NCBI GenBank assembly: GCA_007994965.1
Contig: VOPW01000001.1
Span: 4,216,001 to 4,280,000, forward strand
Length of the DNA: 64,000 bases
Origin: Piscinibacter aquaticus
GTDB taxonomy: Bacteria > Pseudomonadota > Gammaproteobacteria > Burkholderiales > Burkholderiaceae_C
Direction: 5' to 3'
A model generated the notes under the pieces. That model was not told the DNA's origin and searched no databases. It saw only the letters and a program-made list of their open reading frames with translations. The translations under genes and the position numbers were made by a program. This document shows, piece by piece, positions 45,337-54,770 of this stretch. Numbering within the stretch: position 1 is the stretch's first letter; each line of letters begins with the position of its first letter.

Positions 45337-46731
45337 TCATGACGCAGGAGGGACAGGCCACGCCCGCTGCGCCGGCCGGATCCGTTCCCAGAGACGACAC
45401 ACCTGCAGCACCCCAGGTCATCGTGCCGATGCCCGGTGATCTGCAACCCGATCGGCAGCCCGGCCGCGGTGTAGCCGCAGTTGATGCTCGCCGAAGGCTG
45501 CTCGCTCATGTTGAAGGGCAGCGTGAAGCCGATGTGCTCCAGCGGCCGTGCCGGGTCGTTGGTCGGCGAAGGCCACTCGGCGGCATAGGCCACCACCGGT
45601 GAGGTCGGGCTGATCACCACGTCGAAGGGCGCGCAGGCGGCCACCGCGGCCTCGCGCATCGCGCCCATCTGGCTGTAGCCGCGGAAGACCTGCTCGCCGC
45701 TGAGGTTCGCGCCACCGCGCGCCCACTCCAGGATGAAGGGCAGCACCTTGGCGCGCCGTTCTTCGGGCAGCGCGGAGATGTCGAGCCAGCCGCGGCAGCG
45801 CCAGAAGGCATCCATGCCGTCGATCATCGCGCGCGTCATGAAGGGGGTGATGGGCTCGACGATCGCGCCGGCGTCCTGGAAGCGTTGGGCCGCCGCCTCC
45901 ACCGCCGCGCGCGTCTCGGGCTCCACCGGCAGGCCCCAGCCGGCATCGAGCTGCAGCCCGATGCGCAGACCCTCCGCCTCGCGGTGCAGCTGCTGCCGGG
46001 CGATGTCCTGCCAGGGCAGACTCATCGTGTCGCGCGCATCGGGGCCGCTGAGCACGCCCATCATCAGCGCCGCATCGGCCACCGTGCGTGTCATCGGCCC
46101 GGCCACGCGGCCCGCATAAGGCGGGAAGATCGGGATGCGGCCCAGGCTGGGCTTGAGCGCGAAGATGCCGCACCAGGCCGCCGGCAGGCGCACCGAACCG
46201 CCGATGTCGGTGCCGATGTGCAGCGGGCCGTAGCCGGCTGCGGCCGCCGCACCGGCGCCGGCGCTGCTGCCGCCGGGGGTTCTTCGTGAGGTCCCACGGG
46301 TTGCGCGTCAGCGGGTGGAAGCTGGACAGCCCCGACGACAACATGCCGTAGTCGGGCATCGTCGTCTTGCCGAGGATCACCGCGCCGGCCTCGCGCAGAC
46401 GCGCGGCGGGCGGCGCATCCTGCGCGGCCGGCACCAGCTCGGTCGCGGCGGTGCCCAGCGGCACCGGCACGCCTTGCGTCGCGATGTTCTCCTTGATCGT
46501 CGTCGGCACGCCGTCGAGCGCGCCGGCCGGCTCGCCGCGCAGCCAGCGCGCCTGCGAGGCCTCGGCCTGCGCCATCGCGGCCTCGGCATCGAGCGCGTAG
46601 GTGGCGTGCAGCAGCGGTTCCCAGCGCGCGATGTGGCGCAGCACCTCGCGCGTCACTTCGACCGGCGACGCCGCCTTGCGCTGGTACAGGTCGAGCAGCT
46701 CGACGGCGCTCAGTTCATGCAGATCGGCCAT
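45337..46731 (-). CDS. Amidase signature family hydrolase
   Basis: About 464 residues. Ser-cisSer-Lys triad: Lys in LDGVPTTIKENIA, Ser pair in the GGSSAG / GTDIGGSVRLPAAWCGIFAL region. Further family elements are KPSLGRIPIFPPYAGRVAGP and AGLPIGLQITGHRHDD. Hydrolyses an amide bond; substrate unknown. Frame breaks near 46275 (at the GGSSAG motif) and 45413. After the second break the C-terminus reads LQVCRLWERIRPAQRAWPVP, a usual ending, which moves the stop to 45337. It starts 24 bases after the TonB receptor gene, so it is probably the last gene of the import operon. Confidence 0.85.
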
Positions 46732-46755
46732 GCGACCACTGTAGCGCGATGGCCC

Positions 46756-48981
46756 TCAGAGCCGCATCTCGAGGCGCAGCGTGGCGCTGGTGTCGGTGCG
46801 GCCGGTGCTGGCCACCTGCTGCCACTGGTTGCCCTGCAGCACGCTGGCGGTGCCGGCGCTGCCGATCGGCGTCAGGTTGGTCAGCGACAGGCGCAGCCGC
46901 GTCGTGCCGTCGATCTGCCACAGCACGTAGGCATCGAGCACGCGGCGCAGGCCGGTCTCCTGGCTCTGGAATTCGGTCAGCTGCGTGCGGTAGCCGGGGG
47001 TGAGGCCGAGCGAGCCGCCCACCGTCCAGGCGGTCTTCGGCAGCTTGTAGTCGGCGCCGAGGTTGCCCACCGCGTGCGGCTGCTGGTCGATGCGGTTGTC
47101 GGGGCCGGGCACCGACTCGACGCGCGAGCGGAACAGGCTCAGGTTCATGCGCAGATCCAGCGGCGGCGCCTCGGCGCGCACTTCGCTGAGGCGGAACTTG
47201 GCGTCGAACTCGATGCCCTGCGCGGTGGCGCGGCCGAGGTTGCGCGGCCGCGAGACCCAGCGCGGCACGTCGGCCCAGGCCACGTCTTCCAGCGCGGTGA
47301 CGTTGCGGATCAGGTCGCGGATGCGGCGGTGGAAGAGGTTGACCGACAGCACGCCGCCCTTGGCGAGATAGCGTTCGAAGGCGAGGTCGATGCCGTGCGA
47401 CTGCTCCGGCTCCAGCGCCGGGTTGCCGGCGCGGTCGGGCGACGAGGCGACGTTGCCGCCGGGCGCCGGGTAGAGCGTGCTCAGCGTCGGCACGCCGATC
47501 AGGTTGCGCAAGGTCGGCGCGCGGTAGCTCTGCGTGAGCGAGAGACGGATCTGGTCGCGCTGCGGCGCATTGAAGCGCCACACCGGGTGCGCGAGCGGCG
47601 AGACCACCGTGCTGCGGTTGTCGGTCGGCGTGGCGCCGCTGTCGCTGCGGGTGTGGATGGTCTCGACGCGCAGGCCGGCATAGGCCGACCAGTCCGGCGC
47701 CGGGTCCCATTCGTCCTGCAGGTAGACGGCCGGCGCAGCGTGCGCGCGGTGACGTCGGTGCCGGCCGCGCCTTCCTGAAGCTGGCCGTCGAGCCGTGGCG
47801 GAGGTCTCGATGCGCCGGGTGCCTTCGCTCTCCCAGCCGCCGACCAGGCTGTGCCCGCCGCCGAGGCTGTGCATCAGCTTGCCCGACAGCGACCAGGAGG
47901 TGTCCTCGAACGAGGTGGCGATGCGGATCAGCCGCACCGGCGAGCCGTCGCTGGCGCGCTGGTCGAGCGTCGAGCCGCTGTCCAGCGCGAAGCGCCCGGC
48001 GCCGCCGCGCAGCTCGATGCGCGTGTCCGGCCCGATGCGGCGCGTGAGCTGCCCGCCCAGGCGCACGATGTCGAAGTCGGACGATCCTTCGCCCGTGCTG
48101 CTGGCATAGGGCGTGGCCGGCGCCGCGCCAATCGCTTCGAGCGCATTGGCGCTCTCGTTGCGCGAGGTGCCGCGCATCACGAAGGGCTGCAGCACGAACT
48201 GCTCGCCCGCGCCGAGCCGCCACTGGATGCGCGACGATGCATTCAGCCGCCGCCGCAGGCCGAACTGCACGTCGTCGTCGAGCTGGTCGAGTGCCACCGC
48301 GCCGCTGGCCTGGTCGGTGAAGGTCGTGCGGATGTGGGTGTCGGTGCGCTCGCGGTTTTCGCTGCCGTTGACGGTGACGTTGAAGCTGCCGTCGTCGTCG
48401 AACACGCCGTCGCGCGAGACCGAGAGCTGCGGCGAGACGCGCCCGCGATCGACGGTGACCGCCAGCCGCACATCGGTATTGCGCTGGCGCAGCGGCTCGC
48501 GCAGCACGATGTTGATCGTGCCGGCGATCGCGCGGGTGCCGGTCTCGGCCGTCGGGGCGCGGATCAGCTCGATGCGCTCGACGATGTCGGGCGACAGCTG
48601 CTCGACCGAGAAGCCCGGCGGCGGCCGCTCGCCGTCGATCAGGATCTGCGTGTAGCCGCTGCCCATGCCGCGCATGCGCAGGTCGCCACCGCGGCCGGGC
48701 CGGCCGCCCTGCGTGACGCCGGGCAGGCGGCGGATCACCTCGCCGACGTTGCTGTCGCCGTACTGCTCGATCTCCTCGCGGCCGATGACGATCTTGGCCG
48801 CGCTGGCATTGCGGCGCATCTCGGTCGGATCGTTGCGGCGCGCACGGATCTCCACCGATTCCAGCGTCGCCTGCGGTGCCGAGGCGGCGGCCGACGCCGG
48901 CGCGGCGGCGGGTGCGGTGGTCTGTGCAAAGGCCCAGGGGGCCGCAGTCACTGCGGCGAGAACAGTCAGGGCGTGTTTCAC
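46756..48981 (-). CDS. TonB-dependent outer-membrane receptor
   Basis: About 740 residues. GTG 48981 starts a signal peptide (LTVLAAVTAAPWAFA), then the plug domain (ESVEIRARRNDPTEMRRNAS, IGREEIEQYGDSNVGEVIRR, LPGVTQGG, YTQILIDGERPPPGFSVEQL, IVERIELIRAPTAETGTRAI) and a beta-barrel ending LRLEMRL, with a C-terminal Leu rather than Phe. No clear TonB-box or N-terminal signalling domain is visible. The GTG overlaps the binding-protein stop (GTGA). Frame breaks near 47805 and 47735. Position in a peptide ABC operon suggests uptake of a peptide across the outer membrane. Confidence 0.87.
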   Translation of the reverse strand: MKHALTVLAAVTAAPWAFAQTTAPAAAPASAAASAPQATLESVEIRARRNDPTEMRRNASAAKIVIGREEIEQYGDSNVGEVIRRLPGVTQGGRPGRGGDLRMRGMGSGYTQILIDGERPPPGFSVEQLSPDIVERIELIRAPTAETGTRAIAGTINIVLREPLRQRNTDVRLAVTVDRGRVSPQLSVSRDGVFDDDGSFNVTVNGSENRERTDTHIRTTFTDQASGAVALDQLDDDVQFGLRRRLNASSRIQWRLGAGEQFVLQPFVMRGTSRNESANALEAIGAAPATPYASSTGEGSSDFDIVRLGGQLTRRIGPDTRIELRGGAGRFALDSGSTLDQRASDGSPVRLIRIATSFEDTSWSLSGKLMHSLGGGHSLVGGWESEGTRRIETSATARRPASGRRGRHRRHRAHAAPAVYLQDEWDPAPDWSAYAGLRVETIHTRSDSGATPTDNRSTVVSPLAHPVWRFNAPQRDQIRLSLTQSYRAPTLRNLIGVPTLSTLYPAPGGNVASSPDRAGNPALEPEQSHGIDLAFERYLAKGGVLSVNLFHRRIRDLIRNVTALEDVAWADVPRWVSRPRNLGRATAQGIEFDAKFRLSEVRAEAPPLDLRMNLSLFRSRVESVPGPDNRIDQQPHAVGNLGADYKLPKTAWTVGGSLGLTPGYRTQLTEFQSQETGLRRVLDAYVLWQIDGTTRLRLSLTNLTPIGSAGTASVLQGNQWQQVASTGRTDTSATLRLEMRL

Positions 48982-50465
48982 CAGCTCAGTGCCGCGAGGT
49001 CGTTGGCGAAGATCGGCGAGCTGCTCCACAGGCCCTTCAGCGGCTTGCGCGCCACCGCGAACTGCGGCAGCTGGAACAGGTAGGCATTGACCTGGTCCTC
49101 GGCCAGCCGGCGCTGGATGTCGCCGACGATCTTCAGCCGCGCCTTCGCATCGGTGGTGGCGTTGTACTGGGCCAGCAGGTCGCGGAAGGCCTTGCTGTCG
49201 TAGCCCCAGTAGTAGTTCGGGTCGGCGTAGCGGTCGAAGTCCAGCGGCTCGACGTGGCTGATGATCGTCAGGTCGTAGTTGCCCTTGAAGGCGCCCGACA
49301 GCCACTGCGCCCACTCGACGTTCTCGATCTTCGCGTTGATGCCCACCTTGGCCAGCTGCGCCGCGACGATCTCGCCGCCCTTGCGCGCGTACTGGGGCGG
49401 GGGCAGCGTCAGCGTCACGTTCAGCGGCGTGGCCACGCCGGCCTCCTTCAGCAGCCGCTTCGCCTTCTCCGGGTCGTGCGGGCTCATCGCGGTGAGGTCG
49501 ACGTAGCCGGCGTCGCTGGGCACGAGGTGGCTGCCGATCGGCGCGCCGTGGCCTTCCATCGCGCCGTCGATGATCGCCTTGCGATCCACCGCCGCGGCGA
49601 TGGCGCGGCGCACGCGCACGTCGTCGAAGGGCTTGCGCTTGTTGTTGATCGCGACGATGGTCTTGCCTCCGGTGCCGCCGATGGCCACCGTGAAGCGCTT
49701 GTCGGCCTGGAACTGCGGCAGGTTCTGCGGCGCGCCGAAACGCGGCATGCCGTCGATGTCGCCGGCCAACAGCGCCGACACCTGCGCCGCCGGGTCGCTG
49801 ATGAAGCGGTAGGTCACGCGCTTCATCTTCACCGCCGCGGCATTGCGGTAGTCGTTGTTCTTCACCAGCGTGATCGAGGCGCCCTTCTTCCAGTCGGCGA
49901 AGGCGAAGGGGCCGGTGCCCACCGGTTTCGTCGCCGTGGTCGCTGCGCTCTTCGGGTCGAGGATGGCCGCGGTGGCCTCGCCCATGCGGAAGAGGAAGTT
50001 GCCGTCGGCACGCTCGAGCAGCACGATCACCGTGTGCGCATCGGGCGTCTCGATGCGGCTGATGTTGTCGAAGACCGATTTCTTCGCCTTGTTGGTCGAG
50101 CCTTCGGCCTTCGCACGCTCGAAGCTGAACTTGACGTCGCTGGCGTCGAAGGCCTCGCCATCGTGGAACTTCACGCCGCGCTTCAGCTTGAACGTGTAGA
50201 CCTTGCCGTCGGGGTCGACCGTCCAGCTCTCGGCCAGCAGCGGGCTCACCGAGCCGTCCATGCCGATCTTCGTCAGGCCTTCCAGCACGCTCATGTGCAC
50301 GACCTCGCCGATGGCGGCGGCCGAGGCCATGGTCGGGTCCAGCCCCGGCGCGGGCTCCAGCACCATGCCCAGCACGACGCTGTCCTTGCGGCCCTGCGCC
50401 GAAGCGGCCACGGCCAGCGATGCGATCAATGCGGCGAACAGGAAACGAAGCGGACGGTTCATCAC
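48978..50465 (-). CDS. Peptide/nickel-type ABC substrate-binding protein
   Basis: About 495 residues, periplasmic. Signal peptide PLRFLFAALIASLAVAASAQ, then SBP family 5 landmarks: MVLEPAPGLDPTMASAAAIG, HMSVLEGLTKIGMDGSVSPL, LAESWTVDPDGKVYTFKLKR, GVKFHDGEAFDASDVKFSFE, VGTGPFAFADW and RRAIAAAVDRKAIIDG. Binds oligopeptides in related systems. Start is GTG 50465 (overlapping the ATPase stop as GTGA) or the next codon ATG 50462; a GAGGAG site lies upstream. Frame intact. Confidence 0.9.
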   Translation of the reverse strand: MMNRPLRFLFAALIASLAVAASAQGRKDSVVLGMVLEPAPGLDPTMASAAAIGEVVHMSVLEGLTKIGMDGSVSPLLAESWTVDPDGKVYTFKLKRGVKFHDGEAFDASDVKFSFERAKAEGSTNKAKKSVFDNISRIETPDAHTVIVLLERADGNFLFRMGEATAAILDPKSAATTATKPVGTGPFAFADWKKGASITLVKNNDYRNAAAVKMKRVTYRFISDPAAQVSALLAGDIDGMPRFGAPQNLPQFQADKRFTVAIGGTGGKTIVAINNKRKPFDDVRVRRAIAAAVDRKAIIDGAMEGHGAPIGSHLVPSDAGYVDLTAMSPHDPEKAKRLLKEAGVATPLNVTLTLPPPQYARKGGEIVAAQLAKVGINAKIENVEWAQWLSGAFKGNYDLTIISHVEPLDFDRYADPNYYWGYDSKAFRDLLAQYNATTDAKARLKIVGDIQRRLAEDQVNAYLFQLPQFAVARKPLKGLWSSSPIFANDLAALSW

Positions 50466-51283
50466 GGCTCCTCGGCGACGGGCGCCACTGTAGCGGAGGG
50501 CGCAAAGTCGGGCTCGTGCGCGGCCATCAGCGCGCGCGTGTACGGATGCTGCGGGTCGCGGAAGATGCGCGCCGTCTCGCCGCGCTCGACGATGCGGCCG
50601 TGCTGCATCACCACCACCTCGTCGCAGACGTGGTCGACCACCGCGAGGTCGTGGCTGATCAGCAGGTAGGTGACGCCGTAGCGCTGCTGCAGGTCGATCA
50701 GCAGGTTGAGCACCTGCGCCTGTACCGACACGTCGAGCGCGCTGACCGGCTCGTCGGCGACGATCAGCTTCGGCTTGGTGATCAGCGCGCGGGCGATGGC
50801 GATGCGCTGGCGCTGCCCGCCGGAGAATTCATGCGGATACTTCGCGGCGTCGCTCGGGCGCAGGCCTACCGCGTCGAGCACCTCGGCCACCGCGCGCTCG
50901 CGCTCGGCGCGATTGCCCTGCCACAGCGGCTCGGCGACGATGCGGCCCACCGTCAGGCGCGGGTCGAGCGAGCCGTACGGATCCTGGAAGACCATCTGGA
51001 AATCACGACGCGCCTCGCGCAGTTCGGCGGCGCCGAGCGCATTCAGGTCGCGGCCGAGGAACTCCACGCGCCCGACCGTCGGCGGCTCCAGCGCCATCAC
51101 GAGGCGCGCCAGCGTCGATTTGCCCGAGCCCGATTCGCCGACCACGCCGAGGCTGCGGCCGGCATGCACGACGAGATCGATGCCGGCCAGTGCATCCACC
51201 ACAGGCGCCGCGGCGAAGAGACGCTCGCGCGGCAGCAGGTAGCGCTTGCCGACGCCGTGCAGCGCGAGCAGCGGAGCCTTCAC
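50462..51283 (-). CDS. Peptide ABC transporter ATPase (DppF/OppF type)
   Basis: 273 residues, frame intact. Walker A SLGVVGESGSGKSTLARLVM, Q-loop QMVFQDPYGSLDPRLTV, signature EFSGGQRQRIAIARAL, Walker B PKLIVADEPVSALDVSVQAQ, switch His LLISHDLAVVDHVCD and the oligopeptide-type C-terminus ARIFRDPQHPYTRALM. GTG 51283 overlaps the pcm stop (GTGA). Unlike most operons, its sister ATPase gene is separated from it by pcm. Confidence 0.9.
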   Translation of the reverse strand: MKAPLLALHGVGKRYLLPRERLFAAAPVVDALAGIDLVVHAGRSLGVVGESGSGKSTLARLVMALEPPTVGRVEFLGRDLNALGAAELREARRDFQMVFQDPYGSLDPRLTVGRIVAEPLWQGNRAERERAVAEVLDAVGLRPSDAAKYPHEFSGGQRQRIAIARALITKPKLIVADEPVSALDVSVQAQVLNLLIDLQQRYGVTYLLISHDLAVVDHVCDEVVVMQHGRIVERGETARIFRDPQHPYTRALMAAHEPDFAPSATVAPVAEEP

Positions 51284-51939
51284 TGCGGCCACCCTTGCGC
51301 GCCGGTCAGCGGCACGAAGCGCACGCCCATCAGCACCTCGCGGTGCTCGCTGTGTTCGCCGGTGCGCGTCAGGCGCAGCAGCTCCTGATGGCCGTCGAGT
51401 TCGCCCACCGGCATCACCAGCCGGCCGCCCACGGCCAGCTGCGCCTTCAGCGCCGCGGGCACTTCCGGGCCGGCGGCGGTGACGACGATGGCGTCGTAGG
51501 GCGCCGCCTCCGGCCAGCCGAGCGTGCCATCGGCACAGTGCACCTGCACGGTGGTCACGCCGAGCTCGCGCAGCGTCGCCGCTGCGTGCTCGGCCAGCAG
51601 CGCGATGCGCTCGACCGTGTGCACCTCGCCGGCCAACCGGGCGAGCACGGCGGCGGCATAACCCGAGCCGGTGCCGATCTCGAGCACCCGCTCGCCGCCC
51701 TGCAGCTGCAGCGCCTCGGCCATGAAGGCGACGATGTACGGCTGCGAGATCGTCTGCCCGGCCTCGATCGGCAACGGGTTGTCGTCGCAGGCCTGCGCCT
51801 GCCAGCCGGGGCGAACGAAGCGCTCGCGCGGCACCTCGCGCATCGCCTGCAGCACGCGGGGATCGTGCACGCCGCGGTCTTCGATCTGGTCGCGCACCAT
51901 CGCGGCGCGGCGGGCGGAGAAGTCGGTGTCGTGGGTCAT
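51280..51939 (-). CDS. pcm: Protein-L-isoaspartate O-methyltransferase
   Basis: 219 residues, frame intact. [58 protein letters not shown], and the SAM-binding [18 protein letters not shown] are PIMT motifs. It methylates isoaspartyl residues using S-adenosylmethionine, starting repair of damaged Asn/Asp. It overlaps the ATPase genes on both sides by four bases (ATGA upstream, GTGA downstream), an unusual insertion of PIMT into a peptide importer operon. Confidence 0.9.
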   Translation of the reverse strand: MTHDTDFSARRAAMVRDQIEDRGVHDPRVLQAMREVPRERFVRPGWQAQACDDNPLPIEAGQTISQPYIVAFMAEALQLQGGERVLEIGTGSGYAAAVLARLAGEVHTVERIALLAEHAAATLRELGVTTVQVHCADGTLGWPEAAPYDAIVVTAAGPEVPAALKAQLAVGGRLVMPVGELDGHQELLRLTRTGEHSEHREVLMGVRFVPLTGAQGWPQ

Positions 51940-52920
51940 GGCAGGGCCTCCTCGATGCGGATGCAGCGAGCCACGTGACCAGCACCGAGATCGACCGCCG
52001 GCGGGCTCGCACGCCGGCAGTCGTCGACCGCATACGCGCAGCGATCGGCAAACGCGCAGCCCGCACCCAGATCGGCCAGTTCCGGCACGCGGCCGGGAAT
52101 GGTGGCCAACCGCGTACCCCGCGTGGCGCCCAGCCGTGGCCGTGCCGCCTGCAGTCCGCGCGTGTAGGGGTGTGCGGGGCGCGCGAAGACCCCTCGGTCG
52201 GCCCCGCCTCGACCACCGTGCCGCCGTACATCACCATCACGCGCTGCACGTGGCGCGCCATCACGCCGAGGTCGTGGCTGATCAGCAGCAGCGCCATGCC
52301 GCTGCCGCGCACCAGCTCGTCGATCAGCATCAGCACCTCGTGCTGCAGCGTCACGTCCAGCGCCGTGGTCGGCTCGTCGGCGATCAGCAGGTCGGGCCCG
52401 CAGGCCAGCGCCATCGCGATCATCACCCGCTGCCGCTGGCCACCACTGAGCTGGTGCGGGTAGGCATCGAGCCGCTGAGCCGCATTCGGCAACTGCACGC
52501 GGTCGAGCAGGCGCAGCGCTTCGGCGCGCGCGGCGCGGCGATCCAGGCCGCGATGCAGCCGCAGCGGCTCGGCCACTTGCGCGCCGATGGTGTGCAGAGG
52601 GTTCAGCGCGGTCATCGGCTCCTGGAAGATCATGCCGATGCGGTCGCCGCGCAGCGCGGCCAGCGCGTCGTCGCTCAAGCCGACCAGCTCCTGCCCGTTC
52701 AGTCGGATGCTGCCCTCGACCACCGCGCCTTCGGGCAGCAGGCCCATGATCGCCAGCGCGGTGAGCGACTTGCCACAGCCGCTCTCGCCGATCAGCCCGA
52801 GCTTGTCGCCGCGCGCCATCTCGAACGACACGCCGCGCAGCGCCGCGGCCGGGCCGCGTGCGGTGGGCAGCACCACGCGCAGGTCGCGCACCTCGAGCAG
52901 CGGGGGCTCGTCGCCGTCAT
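51936..52920 (-). CDS. Peptide ABC transporter ATPase (DppD/OppD type)
   Basis: About 328 residues. Walker [22 protein letters not shown]-loop [18 protein letters not shown], signature [17 protein letters not shown], Walker [21 protein letters not shown], switch His [15 protein letters not shown]. After a frame break near 52190 it continues [15 protein letters not shown] and ends in the Cys-containing oligopeptide-type region [16 protein letters not shown] second break near 52906 follows the start ATG 52920, which overlaps the permease stop (ATGA). Confidence 0.87.
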
Positions 52921-53750
52921 CGCTTCCTTGCCAGCTTGGGGTCGAGCAGGTCGCGCAGCCCGTCGCCCATCAGGTTCAGGCCCAGCACCGAGAGCACGAT
53001 CGCCAGCCCCGGCCACACCGCCAGCATCGGCGCACGGTACATCATGCTCTGGCCCTCGCCGAGCATGCGGCCCCAGCTCGGCGTCGGCGGCTGCGTGCCC
53101 AGGCCGAGGTAGCTGAGGCCGGCCTCGGCGAGGATCGCGATCGCGAAGCGGATCGTCGCCTGCACCACCAGCACCGAGGCGATGTTCGGCAGCACGTGCT
53201 CCAGCGTGATGCGCAGTGCGCCCTTGCCGCAGGCGCGCGCGGCCAGCACGAACTCGCGCGACCAGACGCTGTTGGCCGAGGCGCGCGTGATGCGCGCGAA
53301 CTCGGGGATGTTGAAGATGCCGATGGCGACGATGGAGGTCAGCAGCCCGGGGCCGTAGATCGCCGCGAGCATGATCGCGGTGAGCAGCGCCGGGAAGGCC
53401 AAGCCGAAGTCGGACAGCCGCATCACCGCTTCCTCGACCCAGCCGCGCCGCGCGGCCGCGACCAGCCCCAGCGCCACGCCGGCGACGATGCCGATGCCCA
53501 CCGCGATCACGCCGACGGCGATCGAGGCGCGTGCGCCGACGATCAGCTGCGAGACGATGTCGCGCCCCAGGCTGTCGGTGCCCAGCCAGTGTGTCGCGGA
53601 CGGCGGCTGCAGCTTGTTCGGCACGTTGATCTCGGTGGCCGGGTGGGGTGTCCAGACGAAGGACAGCAGCGCCAGCGCGGCCAGCAGCCCCACCAGCACG
53701 CCGCCGGCGACGAAGCTCTTGTGGCGCCATGCCCGTTGCCAGAAGCTCAT
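52917..53750 (-). CDS. Peptide ABC transporter permease (DppC type)
   Basis: 277 residues, frame intact, about six membrane helices (SFVAGGVLVGLLAALALLSF, GLLTSIVAIGIFNIPEFARI). The loop HWLGTDSLGRDIVSQLIVGA is diagnostic of DppC/OppC permeases, and the EAA loop is VLAARACGKGALRITLEHVL. ATG 53750 overlaps the first permease's stop. Confidence 0.9.
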   Translation of the reverse strand: MSFWQRAWRHKSFVAGGVLVGLLAALALLSFVWTPHPATEINVPNKLQPPSATHWLGTDSLGRDIVSQLIVGARASIAVGVIAVGIGIVAGVALGLVAAARRGWVEEAVMRLSDFGLAFPALLTAIMLAAIYGPGLLTSIVAIGIFNIPEFARITRASANSVWSREFVLAARACGKGALRITLEHVLPNIASVLVVQATIRFAIAILAEAGLSYLGLGTQPPTPSWGRMLGEGQSMMYRAPMLAVWPGLAIVLSVLGLNLMGDGLRDLLDPKLARKR

Positions 53751-54722
53751 CGATGCGCGATCTTGAGCCGGGGGTCGATCAACGCATACAGCACGTCGAC
53801 CACGAAGTTGATCACGATCACCGTGGCGGCCAGCAGCATCACCATCGCCTGCACCAGCGGGATGTCGCGGTTGCTGATCGCCTGGAAGATCAGCCGGCCG
53901 AGGCCGGGCAGCGAGAACACGTTTTCGATCACCACCGTGCCGGTGACGAGACCCGCGAACTGCAGCCCCATCACCGTGACCACCGGCACCATCGCATTGC
54001 GCAGCACATGGCCCCACAGCACGGCGCGCCGGCTCAGGCCCTTGGCGCGCGCGGTGCGCACGAAATCCTCCCGCAGCACCTCCAGCACCGCCGAGCGCAC
54101 GAAGCGCGCGAGGATGGCCGCCTGCACCACGGCCAGCGCCACCGCCGGCAGCACCAGCGCCTGAAGCCCATCCCACAGCCCGCCGCCTTCGTCTTCCGTC
54201 CAGCCGGGGAAGCCGCCGGAGGGAAACCACGGCAGTTTCACCGCGAACAGCATCACCAGCAGGATGCCGAACCAGAAGCTCGGGATCGCGATGCCGAGCT
54301 GGCTCACCGCCATCACACCCAGATCGCCGGCGCGGTTGTGGTGCGACGCGGCGTACAGGCCCGCGGCGAGCGCGAGCACCACGGTGAGCGCCATCGCCAG
54401 CAGCGCCAGTGGCACGGTGACCACCAGCCGCTCGGCCACCAGCTCGGTGATCGGCGTGTCGTAGGCGTGGCTGTTGCCGGGCTGCAGCGTGACGAGGCCC
54501 TGCACCCAGCTCGCGTAGCGCTCCAGAGCCGGGCGATCGAGGCCGAGCTTCTTCTCCAGCGCCGCCACCGCCTGCGGCGTGGCGCTCTCGCCGAGCATCA
54601 CCTGCGCGACGTTGCCCGGCAGCACGTCGAGCACCGCGAACACCACCACCGAGGCCACGGCCAGCGTGAGCAGGAAGGTCGCGAAGCGGCGGAGCAGGAA
54701 GAGGGTGATGGCCGGTGCCCAC
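53747..54722 (-). CDS. Peptide ABC transporter permease (DppB type)
   Basis: About 325 residues, six membrane helices. FLLRRFATFLLTLAVASVVV, FAVLDVLPGNVAQVMLG, QLGIAIPSFWFGILLVMLFA, the EAA loop DFVRTARAKGLSRRAVLWGH and ALIDPRLKIAHR are typical of DppB. No ATG fits the N-terminus: GTG 54722 plus one missing base near 54705 would give it, whereas an in-frame ATG at 54772 would overlap the divergent aldehyde dehydrogenase gene. First gene of the import operon. Confidence 0.85.
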
Positions 54723-54770
54723 GGAATGGTCGTCTGCCTATGATGGCCGAAAACACGACGGAGACAGACC

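Noticed and set aside
46756..50505. Single 1249-codon frame fusing binding protein and TonB receptor
   Set aside because: The upstream part is an out-of-frame reading of the binding-protein gene; the receptor starts at GTG 48981 with its own signal peptide.
50462..52891. Apparent fusion of two ABC ATPases in one frame
   Set aside because: The region between them contains an intact pcm gene in another frame and a frame break near 52190; they are separate genes.
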